A stretch of 64,000 bases of DNA from assembly GCF_030272615.1 (NCBI RefSeq), contig NC_081407.1, positions 152,043,048 to 152,107,047 on the forward strand, given 5' to 3'. Positions 22,532 to 33,649 of this stretch are shown here, one piece after another (the first letter of the stretch is position 1; each line of letters begins with the position of its first letter). The position numbers were made by a program, and so were the translations under genes. Under the pieces are notes generated by a model, which saw only the letters and a list, made by a program, of their open reading frames with translations, searched no databases and had not been told where the DNA came from. Source of the DNA: Cryptomeria japonica. Its lineage: Eukaryota; Streptophyta; Pinopsida; Cupressales; Cupressaceae.

Positions 22532-23699
22532 TGTAAAGTGGAAAATTGGGGAGCTTAGAAAATTCACCACAGGGAAGGAGAATTCACTAAGCTCAATTTT
22601 CACTTTGGGGGACTTTAAATTAAAAATAGGGGATGAATTTACTAGACCCAATCCTAAATGTTACAAGGACTAAATACTAAGTAGATTGATTGTGTTTGGA
22701 ATATGATTGACCCTCTTTTGTAAGTTGACTAGCTGAATTAAGACTAAGTGTTGGAAATGAAGACAAATATGAGAAAACAATGAGCTACAGATTCGGGATT
22801 TCATCGTGCACTTGGATCTAAGAAGTTTAAGATGATTCAGAGCTGCTCTATGAAATCTGCCAAAAGTTGTAGGGTCTATGTGTCTGGACTAGGTCACCCT
22901 CCTATCGGTCCTTCGAACTTTCCGCGCATTGAAAAGGGTTTTTCCATCTCTGCAAATAAAGCTTAATTTCAGAAGAACAACTACGTGCCTATTTCCTACA
23001 GACAGAAGAAAAGGGAAATATGTTGGGAATAGGGGTTTGCCTTTATGTCAAATCCCAATTTTGGTATTAACCAAGTGGTTGAAATAATGTAATTAAAATG
23101 ACTAAAAGTAGAAATCCTCCTCTTTGAGGGGATGTTGAATTGACTAAAAATGAAATGCTTATACCTCCTTGTGAAATTTTGCTTGCCTCCACATGGAATT
23201 ATGATTTCATGAATTAAAATGATGATCTCTTCAATGCTTGAAATTTTGACTCTATTGCTGCTCCAAATCTTGAAGGAAAACTGAAAATACTCAATTCCTC
23301 TTGAATGCTTGATCTCTTGAATGCTTGGATGCTTGATAATGATTGTGGATATATCAAATGAGAGGGGAAGTCCCTCTTATATAATTTCCCATAGGATTAA
23401 TTGATTAATTTTCCAACATGAGCCGAGATAGACAGAATTTTCCCACTTCAAATTTGAGATAGGTCAGCGGGAGGGGCCTAAGATAGGTCCCCATTAAGGG
23501 GGAATAGGGCGCCATGCCTTGGTCCTGCCCTAATTTGGGGTAGGATCAAGGTGGCAACTGGGTGCATTACTAAGTTGAATGGTATTTTTAACATGTGTAG
23601 GCATAATCAGGTCTCCGATCAGGCCAAGGGGCACAAACACTAAGGCGAAGACCTAAATGCAGTCGAAAATTGCAAGGGGTGCAATTTTAGGATGTTACA
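22532..23699 (-). repeat. Element G 3' LTR
   Basis: On the minus strand it runs from TGTAACATCC to CCACTTTACA. A TATATAAG box lies at about 23376-23383. It lacks a roughly 40-bp duplication present in the 5' copy near 63230-63290. Confidence 0.93.
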
Positions 23700-24031
23700 T
23701 TTAACCTCCACTTTAGCGAGAGTATGAGCTTATGCAAATACTCACAGTAAAGTACAAGGAGATCAAATTAAAATACTTTCACCATGTCAAAGAGGCAAGA
23801 TACACCAAGCCCCCAGTGGACTTTAGGATCTTATGACTTCAATGATAAGGTAAAACGGAAGATCATGAGAGATAAAGAGAGAACCATGACTATAACTAGT
23901 AAGGTTCTCTTACTATGAGTCATGAAAAGAAGATACTAAAAATCACAAAGAAAAGACAAAGTTCACTAAGTAACTTTGAGTATCAAGAGAGAGAATCATG
24001 AGCGGAGTGTATGCCCCCATGTTAAAGCGAT
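23700..24031 (-). other. Element G 3' untranslated region with polypurine tract
   Basis: Next to the LTR the minus strand reads CTAAAGTGGAGGTTAAA, a plausible polypurine tract. The rest, continuing at 31522-32000 beyond element C, has no gene. Confidence 0.7.
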
Positions 24032-24036
24032 TGCAC

Positions 24037-25160
24037 TGTTGGAAATAGACATTGTTCTAGTGGATATTGATGCATGAGAGATGCTTAGGAGTTGTCATTG
24101 ATGGAAAACCAGTTTAGAAATCACATCCAGTGTACATAGATTTGATTTACCACAAGTCATATTGTTTATAAGACATAAGTTTGGAAGGTGGAATACAGTA
24201 ACCGGTAGAGCATGAGATCATTGTGCACATCTTGATTTTGATTGTGTAATTTTAGTTGTGGTGATTAAGGCAGATTATTCCGTAATTTTGATATTCGGTG
24301 ATGATTAATGAGCAAGATTAAAGGTCCGATATCAAGTAATTCGGTTAGAACAGAGCTATTTTGGTGTAACATGTGATGTGGAATTATTGGGTTGATTTCA
24401 ATGATTGCTTTTGTGTTCAAGGTGATTGGGCCAAATTGTGTGAAGCTTGTTATCATTTTTTTGGGGTCCACATATAGATTTATGGATGGATTGAGCTGAC
24501 TTAAGGTTACACATTTCATGTTGCATGTTATGCATTTTTGGAAGTCGACATGGTAAATGATTCATTTTGTTTGTGTGGATATATAAGACCGGTTCATTTG
24601 AGCATTTTGGTAGATGATAAGTGTTTAAGAATTATTTATGAGTGAATATGCAAAGGTTGGTAAATGTGATTGAATATTTTGGTACTCTGATGTAAGAAAG
24701 TAGGAAAATAGAGTAGATAAGTAGAACAGTTGCAAAAGTTAATCTGAGCCTAACTAGAACTAATTTTTGGCATATGTAGATGCTATACTTCAATTCATTC
24801 ATTATTGTAATCAATTGTAGTATCCTGTAAGGCAGTGAGCCTTCCTTCGGGTTGTAGCCCTTTAGTATTTGAGCAGTGAGATCCAGGCAGTGTGCCTGAA
24901 TGCAAGTGCATTCCCCTTATGTAATATTATCATACTTCTGGCCATAGTATAATAATATTGTGGGTTCATACCATTGTAGTTTTTCCATTTCCGTGTTTCC
25001 ACATAAAAATCTTGGTGTTATGGTTGTGTGGTTGTTTTCTTTATGTTTATGCACTTTACTTTCATTCTTATGCATCTGGTGGTTTAAGAATCAGCTTAAC
25101 AAGTTTGAAAAATATAAAACACTGATTCACCCCCCCTCTTAGTGTTGATTGATTCCTACA
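24037..25160 (+). repeat. Element C 5' LTR
   Basis: It starts TGTTGGAAATAGAC, has GTCATTGATGG near its start and a TATATAAG box at 24580-24587. The beta hairpin (24973-25002) is partly decayed. The poly-C-loop hairpin at 25118-25146 has stem AACACTGA/TTAGTGTT with one G-U pair. Confidence 0.93.
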
Positions 25161-25174
25161 ATTGGTATTAGAGC
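25161..25174 (+). other. Element C primer-binding site
   Basis: ATTGGTATTAGAGC, one transition from the standard ATTGGTATCAGAGC. Confidence 0.9.
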
Positions 25175-25228
25175 TTAGTTCCTCAAAAGAAGACTAATAG
25201 CTTGAGGAAGATTTAGAAGATTGAATCA

Positions 25229-26402
25229 ATGGACTCTAGTTTGCAAAAGCAACTTACTGTGGAACTTAAAGATCTTAATGCAAGTATGAAAGAATAGAGT
25301 AGCCTGAGGAGAAGTCTGGAAGCATCTAAAAATTTCATTGAATCCTTGAAAGAACAAGTGAGTACATCAAGAAAAAAGAGAAAGGAACTTATGGATAAAC
25401 TTAAGGAGAAAGAAGAACAAAGCATTGACAATCAAGCCCTACAAGACAAAACAAATGATTGTGAGAAGCTTGCTAGAGAGAATGCAGTCCTGAAGAATGA
25501 TATGCAATCCATTGTGATGAAGCTGACAAAGGAGATTGAAGACGGGAAGAAGAATGAAGAAAATTTGACTCAATTATTGAAGGATAGATCTGATGAATGT
25601 TGGAGGTTGAAATATGAGAATGATCGGTTGAAACTTGAATTGGCACAATGCAAGAATGATGGACAAGAACTTGAAAGATAAATCATAATTCTGAGAGATG
25701 ATCTTTCTACTACTAATGATTACAAGGAAAAATTCAAAGCTAGCTTATCTCGGTTAGATGAGATGTTGGAATGTCAGAGAAATGGGAAAGACATGCGAGA
25801 ACTTAGATATGAGAAAGTAGAATCCTTTGGTTCTGGACAAAGCAATCATTAGAAAAACAAGAAACCTTCAGTAAGATAGCCAAATACCTATAAATTCAAT
25901 GGTAAATGTTTTGTCTATGGTAAATTCGGTCATATGGCAAGTCAGTGCAGTAATAATTTAAATAATGGGATGATGAATAATGTGATGAATAATGGTACTA
26001 CCTTTATCGGTAAATGTTTCATATGCAACAACTTTGGTCATAAGTCAAACATGTGCAAAACAATGATGAGCAATTTTCAGAGTAAGAGATGTTATGCTTG
26101 TGGAATTTGGACACATTTCTAACCAATGTAGGATGAGACCAAATTAGATGAACTTTGGGCCTATGCAAGGAAATCTTGTTTTCTATGCATGCAACAAATC
26201 CGGTCACATTGCAAAATATTGCAGAAACAAGAATGTAAGCAAGAATGCTTCAGTAGACAAGAACAAATCAGATGAAAAGGGAAAAGCCAAGGTTGAAGAA
26301 TTTAGAGAGCAGCATAAGAAGATGTGGGTTAAGAAGGAAGATTCAAATGTTCAGAATGGCTTCACACCTTATTCCAGTGTTGAAACCTCATCTAGTAACT
26401 AA
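25229..26402 (+). pseudogene. Element C ORF1: coiled coil plus four zinc knuckles
   Basis: Start at the ATG 25229 (Met-Asp-Ser-Ser-Leu-Gln-Lys-Gln-Leu). About 200 residues of heptad-rich coiled coil follow, broken by a TAG near 25294, a TAA at 25682 and further stops near 25850 and 25880 in the same frame. The knuckles are CFVYGKFGHMASQC (25907-25948), CFICNNFGHKSNMC (26015-26056), a truncated CYACGIWTHF near 26090 followed by a frameshift, and FYACNKSGHIAKYC (about 26179-26220). The first knuckle has Tyr for the second Cys, as in B and D. The coil aligns with D along its length (for example KLTKEIEDGKKNEENL against FCKEIEDRKKNEDDL). No capsid domain is present. Confidence 0.85.
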
Positions 26403-26820
26403 GGCATTTTGGCCCTAGGAGGAATCTTTTCATGCAAATTCTTTAGAACCTTCTTTTGGAGATCTGTAATCGGCCAAGGATGGTTGCGGATGAAGGAGAT
26501 TAGCTGTGCAATTGATATTCAAAAGATTTCATGCCTATCAGAGTATCTGGTGATGAATTCTATAAGAAGAAGGGTATTCGGAAAGCCTTTAGGGTTGTGC
26601 ATTTATTACAACTTAAAGTTATGTTTTCGATGGATAAAAAGGCATTTCAATCATTCATTCTTCACATTGTGAATGAAGAGAAAAAGCAGAAGAGTGTGGC
26701 AAATGAGATTGAGCTGTGATAATCGAGCTTGAAGTGATCAATCAACAATTCCTAGCATCCGATTGAATTTGACAAGGTATTTATTCATGCTCAAATTGTT
26801 TTTCATACCCTAATTTTGAA
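26403..26820 (+). other. Element C spacer between ORF1 and ORF2
   Basis: About 420 bp. Two short overlapping frames (26409-26672 and 26531-26719) have no recognisable similarity and no equivalents in B or D. Confidence 0.55.
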
Positions 26821-29800
26821 ATGGCATCTACATCTGGTATTACAACTCCATTGGTAGTTGAGATTACTGAGAGAGAGAGGCCAATATTTAAGCAACATCC
26901 ATTCAAATATGTTGAAGATGATCTGAAAGGTGCATTTTCCTCTGTCTCACATGTTGTACTGCATAATGGAGATATTAGGGCATACATTCATTGTAACATT
27001 CAGGAGCTTGGAAATGTGGACATGATATCACTATATACCAAGCATATGATGGACGGTATGGGGAATCTAAACCCTGAATACAAATCATTGCAAGATAAGG
27101 GTTTTATCCAGTTTGTTCATTTTTTGGCGTTCGATGAACCCGAATGGGTTAGATACATCTTGAGTCGAATCCACGATGATTCTGTATGGTTTGACCAACC
27201 TCACAAGATCACAAATCAAGCCATTCAAGCGGTAACCTATGTGAATGCAACTAGTGAGATCCTCGGTCTAAGGAAAGTTTAGAACACAATAGTGAACACT
27301 ATTACTGGATCCTAGCATGATAGTCGGTCGATGACAATTAGCGATATAATTGAACATGATGTGAGATTTACCTCAATGGTGATGAGATATAAGGTCTACC
27401 AGTCTAGAAAGAAGAACTTAGTATCTAATACTACTATATTTACAGCTTATCAGATGCTGAAGGAAGACAAAATGTATGATCTTTGCAGAGTGCTTCTTAG
27501 TGAGATGATGAGAAACCTAAAGAAGATAAAACAAGATAAGAAACATGCTTTCAAATTAGGTTCTCTAATTGTCTGCTTAGCACTTTATTTCTTGAATGGA
27601 ATCCTTGGTATAGGAAAGGTTCAGTGGGCTTATCATAAACAGGTGGCAGTCCAAATCAAGGAAGGTTTGCAGGGATTGGGAGATACTGTAGCTCTGAAAT
27701 ATACTTTATGGGGTTACTTTAAATCATTTTAAGAAATGATGCAAACCAGAGAAAGGATTATGAAAGATATTGCTGAAAAATATGAGAAAACAATTTGCTT
27801 CATGGTAGACATGGATCAATGTCACATGGAGGCAGTTGAGCCTAGAACTATTTGGATCATGCCCATGGGGTATGAGGTAGATGCAAATACACTTGATGCA
27901 TATTCTCAACACTTATTGAGTAAGTCAGTGGATGAGAAGGAGGAAAGGTTCTGTACATACAAAGAGAACGATCTTGACTTCCATAAGAAATTTACTGAAC
28001 TGACAAGAAAGAGAAAAGTCAGAAAGGAAGTTGAGGAGCTTGTTGAACAAATGGGTATATCTAAAGAAGTTGTACAAAGGGCAAGGGAGAAAAATGTATT
28101 GAAAGAGGAAGATATGGAAAAGCCTAAGAAATCAAAACCGTTCTTCACTCCTCACAAGCAATCAAAGACCAAGCAGTCTCAGTCTCAGCCTGCACCTACC
28201 TCCAGTGTTCAGAAGCCTAATCTTCCACCCAAGCCAAGCCAAGTCAACCAGTGGAGAAGAGAAAAGGAGGAAGGAGAAATCACAAAGAGAATATGTTGCA
28301 GTCACTACTGAGGATATTGAGACAAAATCTGATGAAACGGTGAAAGAGGTAAAGAATACATCTACTTATGCTAGAGTAGTGAAGAAGCCTCAATCCGGTG
28401 GAGCCCAGTCATCCAAGAAGCTAAGAGCTGAAGTTGAGCTATCTAGTAGAGCCAGAGTGGGCAAGAAGAAGAAGTCAAAATTGGATGAAGCTCTAAAATC
28501 GGGCAAAGTTGAAGGTACATATGAAGTTGTGCCCCCAATATCTTTGAAAGAAATAATTGATGAAGTTCTTAACGATGGTAATTTGAAGAATGTGCCAGTA
28601 TACTATGAAAATTTTGATGATAAAGATCAAAGAGCTATAGACGAAGCAATTGTTCAATACATGGATGTTTATAGTAAAGCATTAATAGAATTATCATCCA
28701 TGATACCCAAAAGCTTGTATGACATTTTGGATGCAAGGAGGCATACAACAAGTTTAGAGGATGAAAGGATAAAGGAGTATGTATTAGTGAATTTATCCTC
28801 TATCATTTCTAAAACCGAGTTTGTTAGATTGTTAAAGCTTGCAAAGGAGAGATTCTCAAGAAAGAAGAGAGTCAATAAACTTATGCTCAACAAAATAGAT
28901 GAAGTGACCAAATAGATTGAGACAATTTTTGATAGATCACATAATTGATGTGAATCTGACACATGATAACACTCAATCGAAAGAGTAATCACAAGATACA
29001 TCTATTCCGGAAGTGTACATAGTTGTTCCTAATAAGGAGAAAGATCAAACATCTGATAAGGTCATTCTGGAAAGGCAATCAAATGAATAGACCATGATAG
29101 TAGATGATCCTGATAATGGTAAAGATGATAACTCCGATGAAGTTGTACAAGAGCCTCTGGTGATAGAAATTGTTTCAGAGATGGCAGTTGAGGAGACAAA
29201 TAATGGTGAGAAGGGTGAAAAAGATGTGAGTGCAGAGATGGAAGGAGAGGAGAAGAATGACCAGGCTCCAATGATAGTGGCAGGAGACACTGTTGCTGAC
29301 AAAGGAAAACAAGTTGCTACTGATTCAGATGATTTTGGTCAATGGCCTATTGATCTAAGTTCCTTATCTCCAATTAAAGCATTAAAGTTAGCAAATCTCA
29401 CACAAGCTAAAACAAGTGAGGACTTACTCAAGTCCCATACTATAGATGAATGGTTAATATCATTGGCAGCAGAGGTATTTGAGAAAAAATTGTCATCATT
29501 TAAACCGGACTCATTTGATAACCCCTCTGGTAAGCTTAAGAGTATGTTGAATGTTATAGATTCTCATTTTGAGTCTTTGGAGAAGGCATCAGATGTTAGA
29601 GTTTTGAATCAATTTAATGACATGAGACTGTAATCATTTTGAAGATGATTGAGAATGATAGGGTTAGTTTAATAACTGCTATGAAGGGTATTCAAGATGC
29701 ACTAGAGGAGAGTAGTCAAATATACAAGTCATGCCTAATTTTTCTAAAGTTTACTATAAACATTGACAAGAAAATAAAAGAATATGAAAGCCAACTTGCT

Positions 29801-30139
29801 AGCATATCTCAGTCATATGCACCCCAATCAGTCCCGACTAGCAGTATTGAACCACATGTTTTGAGCATATTGATAGAATTAAGAGTCTAAACTAGGAGAA
29901 GGACAATTTTGGGTAGAGTAAGAGAAGTAAGGAGTCTTATCACTCCCCAGATAGACTCTCTGATGAGTAGAATGCAAGATGCTCTGAATAAGAGTGTTAT
30001 GGAAGATAGAAGACGAGCATAGAATCATGCATACCTCTTCAATGGGATGATCAATATTTTGGAGAGTTTGAAGAAGGCATGGGATAACCACTTGTTGAGT
30101 TTAAGGATAATTTTTGCAGATATTTTCAAATTTTTGTAA
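26821..30139 (+). pseudogene. Element C ORF2: large conserved protein of unknown function
   Basis: It starts at ATG 26821 (Met-Ala-Ser-Thr-Ser-Gly) and ends at TAA 30137-30139, about 1,100 codons. The N-terminal block (to about 27730) contains IRAYIHCNIQELG, ILSRIHDDSVWF, HKITNQAIQAVT, and NLKKIKQDKKHAFKLGSL. Stops lie at 27280-27282, about 27314 and about 27732. The second block has KYEKTICFMV, HMEAVEPRT and PMGYEVDANTL (27780-27900). A frameshift near 28250 leads into a basic linker and a helical block with DGNLKNVPVYYENF and LYDILDARR (28560-28740). Another frameshift gives an acidic linker (29094-29330), and C-terminal coiled-coil segments run to FADIFKFL. Homologous in order to ORF2 of B and D. 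Confidence 0.82.
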
Positions 30140-30194
30140 GCAACTGTACATATCCCTGTATATAAGTTTTGACGGGTTCCTATCTTTGGCATTG

Positions 30195-30355
30195 ATGTCA
30201 AAGGGGAGAGAGCGGAGTGAAAAATGATGCAAATCCTCAGGGGGAGCTTGTACATTATTGGATAATTTTGGGAGAGTTTTAAATTTTGAATTTTTGCAGT
30301 CTTGAGTGTACAGTTCATTTTTCATAGTGTTGCCATCAATGCCAAAGGGGGAGAT
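30195..30355 (+). other. Element C polypurine tracts
   Basis: The LTR-adjacent tract CATCAATGCCAAAGGGGG ends just before 30356. The internal tract CATTGATGTCAAAGGGGAG is at about 30190-30208. A third purine run CTCAGGGGGAG is at about 30236-30246. Confidence 0.85.
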
Positions 30356-31516
30356 TGTTGAACAGAGACACTATTCCAATGAAGATTGATGCATGAGAGA
30401 TGCTTAGGAGTTGTCATTGATGGAAACCCAGTTCAGAAATCACATTCAATGTACATAGATTTGATTTAACGTAAGTCATATTATTTATAAGGCATAAGTT
30501 TGGAAGGTGGAATACAGCAACCGGTAGAGCATGAGATCATTGTGCACATCTTGATTTTGATTATGTAATTTTGGTTGTGGTGATTAACGCAAATGATTTG
30601 AGGTTCGAGGAATATTATTTTATAATCCTAATAGTCGGTGTTGATTAATGAACAAGATTAAAGGTTCGGTATCCAGTAATTCACTTAGAACAAAGCTATA
30701 TTGGTGTACCGTGTGATGCAAAATTGTTGGGTTGATTTTGGTGATTGGTTTTATGTTCAAGATGATTGGGTCGACTTGTGTGAATCTTGTTGTCATTTTG
30801 TTTGGGTCTGTATATGGGTTTATGGACAGATTGAACCAACTTAAGGCTACACATTTCATGTTGCGTGTTATGCAGTTTTTGGAAGCCGACATGGTAAATG
30901 ATTCATTTTGTTTGTGCGGATATATAAGACTGATTCATTTGAGAATTTTGGTAGATGAGAAGTGTGTGAGAATTATTTATGAGTGAATATGTGAAGGTTA
31001 GTGAATGTGATTGAATATTTCGGTGCTCCAGTGTAAGACAAAGCAGGAAAATAAATCAGATAAGCAAAACAATTGCAAAAGTTAATCTGAGCCTAACTGG
31101 AACTGATTTTTGGCATATGTAGATGCTATACTTTAGTTCATTCATTATTGTAATCAATTGTAATAGATTGTAAGGCAATGAGCCTTCCTTCAGATTGTAG
31201 CCCTTTAGTATTTGAGCTGTGAGCTTTAGGTAGTGTACCTGAATGCAAGTGCATTCCAATTATGTAATATTATCATACTTTTGGTCATAGTATAATAATA
31301 TTGTGGATTTAAATCCCACCGTGGTTTTTCCCTTTCTGGGTTTCCAAGAAAAAATCTTGGTGTTATGGTTGTGTGGTTGTTTGCTTTATGTTTCTGCACT
31401 TTACTTTCATTCTTATGCATATGGTGGTTTATGAATCAGCTTAACAAGTTTGAAAATTGTAAAACATTGATTCACCCCCCCCCCCCCTCCCCTCTCAGTT
31501 TTCATTGATTCCAACA
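30356..31516 (+). repeat. Element C 3' LTR
   Basis: It starts TGTTGAACAGAGAC and ends TTCCAACA. TATATAAG lies at 30921-30928. The alpha hairpin GTGG/CCCAC at 31303-31319 leads into the beta hairpin at 31318-31347 (CCC/GGG inner stem, facing T-runs). The poly-C-loop hairpin at 31463-31502 has a lengthened C-run. Confidence 0.94.
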
Positions 31517-31521
31517 TGCAC

Positions 31522-31701
31522 ACTCCTTGTCGGGAGCAATTTCTTTAAGGTAGGATACACCCAAAAAGACAAGCACGTTATCACAATAATTTAGCCCCCA
31601 AGAGAGGATAAATCAAAGGATAATGGCCACAAAGCACAAAACACAAGGTGGTTTCACCTAACTTTGGAGTCAGTATGCTTTTTATGATAACTCGTGTATA
31701 T

Positions 31702-31744
<43 letters not shown>

Positions 31745-32010
31745 ATAGAATTGTCCTCATCCCCCAAAGAAAGGAAACCACCATGAAAGAAGGGAACACA
31801 CGTGTCTTTTGAGTCAACATGGAAGAGACCAAAAGAGATCTCAATGCTTTGCATCATCCTCAAGTAGACAACACTAGGGACAATAAATAGAAGAACAAGG
31901 GAACAAATAGAATAATGTCACAAGTAAACAAGAGAGGAGAGAAAGAGAGAATCTATGGTGCTAATGTAGCTAATCAAGCACGTCATCCTCCCCCCAATCT
32001 TGCTAATCAT
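31522..32010 (-). other. Element G 3' region, continued
   Basis: Non-coding. A (GT)n microsatellite of about 20 units lies at 31704-31743; the His-Thr reading frame across it is not a gene. Confidence 0.7.
31704..31743. repeat. (GT)n microsatellite
   Basis: About twenty uninterrupted GT units. Confidence 0.97.
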
Positions 32011-32014
32011 TATT

Positions 32015-32911
32015 TCAGGAAGGTGGACAACATGCAAGAGGAGCCACATTTAGTATAGTAGATGGAGCTATCACAAGTTCCAAACAAGGACCGTTCTCTA
32101 ATGATGAGTCGCTTTGTTCTTTACTAGGAGTTAGGATTAATGCTTTTGAAAATTTTGCAGATAAGTCATTGTCAACATCAAAATATTCATATTCATCATC
32201 AGAAATATTAGGATCAGCATTTTCATCATTAACAACAATTTCACCTATTTCTTTATAAATATTAATAAGAATAGGAGCTCTAATAGGAATATAACTTGAA
32301 CCATCATTTGTCTTAAGCATTTTGTGTCTTGGAGAATTAGGTTGAACATGGTTTCATCTAGCACGACGTCTTCTTCAATGTTCTCTCACACAATGGTTTC
32401 ATCTAGTTTGGGTGAGGGTTAAGGAGGTTGAGGTTCATCGGGTATAGGATTCATCTCTTCTTTTAGGGAAAAATGAATGGGCTGATGTCTTTTAGGTTGG
32501 ACAATAGGAGAGGTCGGTCGCTTCTCTATAAGATGAAGCAGGAGGAACCACACCATATAAAGGAGGAATGGGAGGTGTAGGAAGGAGACCGGGTCCATCA
32601 TGGGGAGGAGGGATAGGTCTAGCCTTAGGAGGAATAGATTGATGTTTAGAAGGAAGAGTTATTCTACCTTTGGAAGGAAGAGTGGACTCATCTTTAGGGG
32701 AAGGAATAGATTCTTCTTTAGGAAAAAGAATATCTCTTTTCTTAGGAGAAAGGATACTCTTCTCTTTAGGAGAAGGAATAGGTGCCTCTTTGGGAAGAAG
32801 ATTATTTCTTTCCTTGGGAGTAATAATAATCTTATCCTCAAGAAGGAGTATATGATCATTAAGAGGAATGCTAAGTGTTGGATTTCTAGGTTTAGTCAAT
32901 GAAAAAATCAT
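32015..32911 (-). pseudogene. Element G Pro/Lys-rich linker after protease
   Basis: The minus-strand frame at 32911-32492 is built of degenerate repeats of the type Ile-Pro-Ser-Pro-Lys-Glu and Ile-Leu-Ser-Pro-Lys. A further acidic stretch (32320-32015) contains DEYEYFDVDND. In gypsy elements this position lies between protease and RT. Here the RT, RNase H and integrase that should follow are missing, and the sequence passes into the 3' region. Stops separate the pieces. Confidence 0.6.
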
Positions 32912-33089
32912 TTTATTTTTCCAGTTTTGATATGATCTAAAGAGAGCATCACTTCTAGGTTGAAGAAGTTGGAATCATTTGGATGAAAAGTAATCAAGAC
33001 AAACATCTCCATGACTTATTGTAGGTTGATACATGGTATGATTGATAGTTATGATTGCACCATTATGGGGAAATTTCAAACACTTGTGA

Positions 33090-33645
33090 AAAGTGGAAGC
33101 GATCATTTTCATGGAAGAGAACCAAGGATTTCCCAACTTCACACGAAATTAATCGGATGTAGGAATGATAGCAAATTTAACATCTAAGCATTTAGTGCCA
33201 ACATCAATAGGAAGTGTTATAGAAGCCATAAAAAACTTTAACTACCACATCAGTATCACCATTTATCACTTGATGAAATTGCAAAGTATAAAGAAATTTT
33301 CAGTTATCACATTAACCATGGAAGCAGGAACAATAAGCACTCCTCTAGAAAGTATACCTTTGATTTTTGCACTTATGTATAATGGGCGATCATGTACTTT
33401 AATGGTCTCACTAGGATCAAATGTGATACACAAGTCCTTAGGATGTTATTGTTTGTATACAAGGTTCATCACATTGTTAGATTCAAGGCCAACATCATTG
33501 GGAGAAAAAGCAAGATGATCTATCTCAATCACATTAGTGGAATGGGATGGCAAAGGATCAGTGAAAATCTGAAGGTTTTGATTAGGAGGAGCTACAGATT
33601 TGTTTACTTTATCATTCACACCAGCCACAGATATGGTATTGTTAT
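33090..33645 (-). pseudogene. Element G retroviral-type aspartic protease remnant
   Basis: Minus-strand segments read HPKDLCITFDP, RPLYISAKIKG, then GVLIVPASMVNVITE at about 33310-33360, and RVKLGNPWF with KMIASTFHKCLKFPH (33090-33150). These match the flap and body of the Ty3-gypsy protease. The catalytic Asp expected before Pro-Ala is Val here, so even without its stops it could not cut. Several stops (near 33440, 33280 and 33150) interrupt it. Confidence 0.72.
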
Positions 33646-33649
33646 CAAT

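Larger units (their letters stand above)
24037..31516 (+). mobile_element. Element C: non-autonomous LTR retrotransposon with ORF1 and ORF2
   Basis: LTRs at 24037-25160 and 30356-31516, perfect duplication TGCAC (24032-24036 and 31517-31521). The internal order is primer-binding site, ORF1 (coiled coil and zinc knuckles, 25229-26402), spacer, ORF2 (26821-30139), polypurine tracts. There is no protease, integrase, RT or RNase H. It is inserted in the 3' region of G and has the same plan as B and D, with different LTR sequence. Confidence 0.95.

Noticed and set aside
25161-25174. tRNA gene fragments suggested by GGTATCAGAGC-like words
   Set aside because: They are primer-binding sites directly abutting LTR ends; no cloverleaf follows.
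26821-30139. ORF2 as a retroviral-type envelope gene, as in SIRE-like elements
   Set aside because: No signal peptide or convincing transmembrane segment, and it follows ORF1 directly without pol.
31654-31863. His-Thr-rich frame
   Set aside because: Translation of the (GT)n microsatellite.
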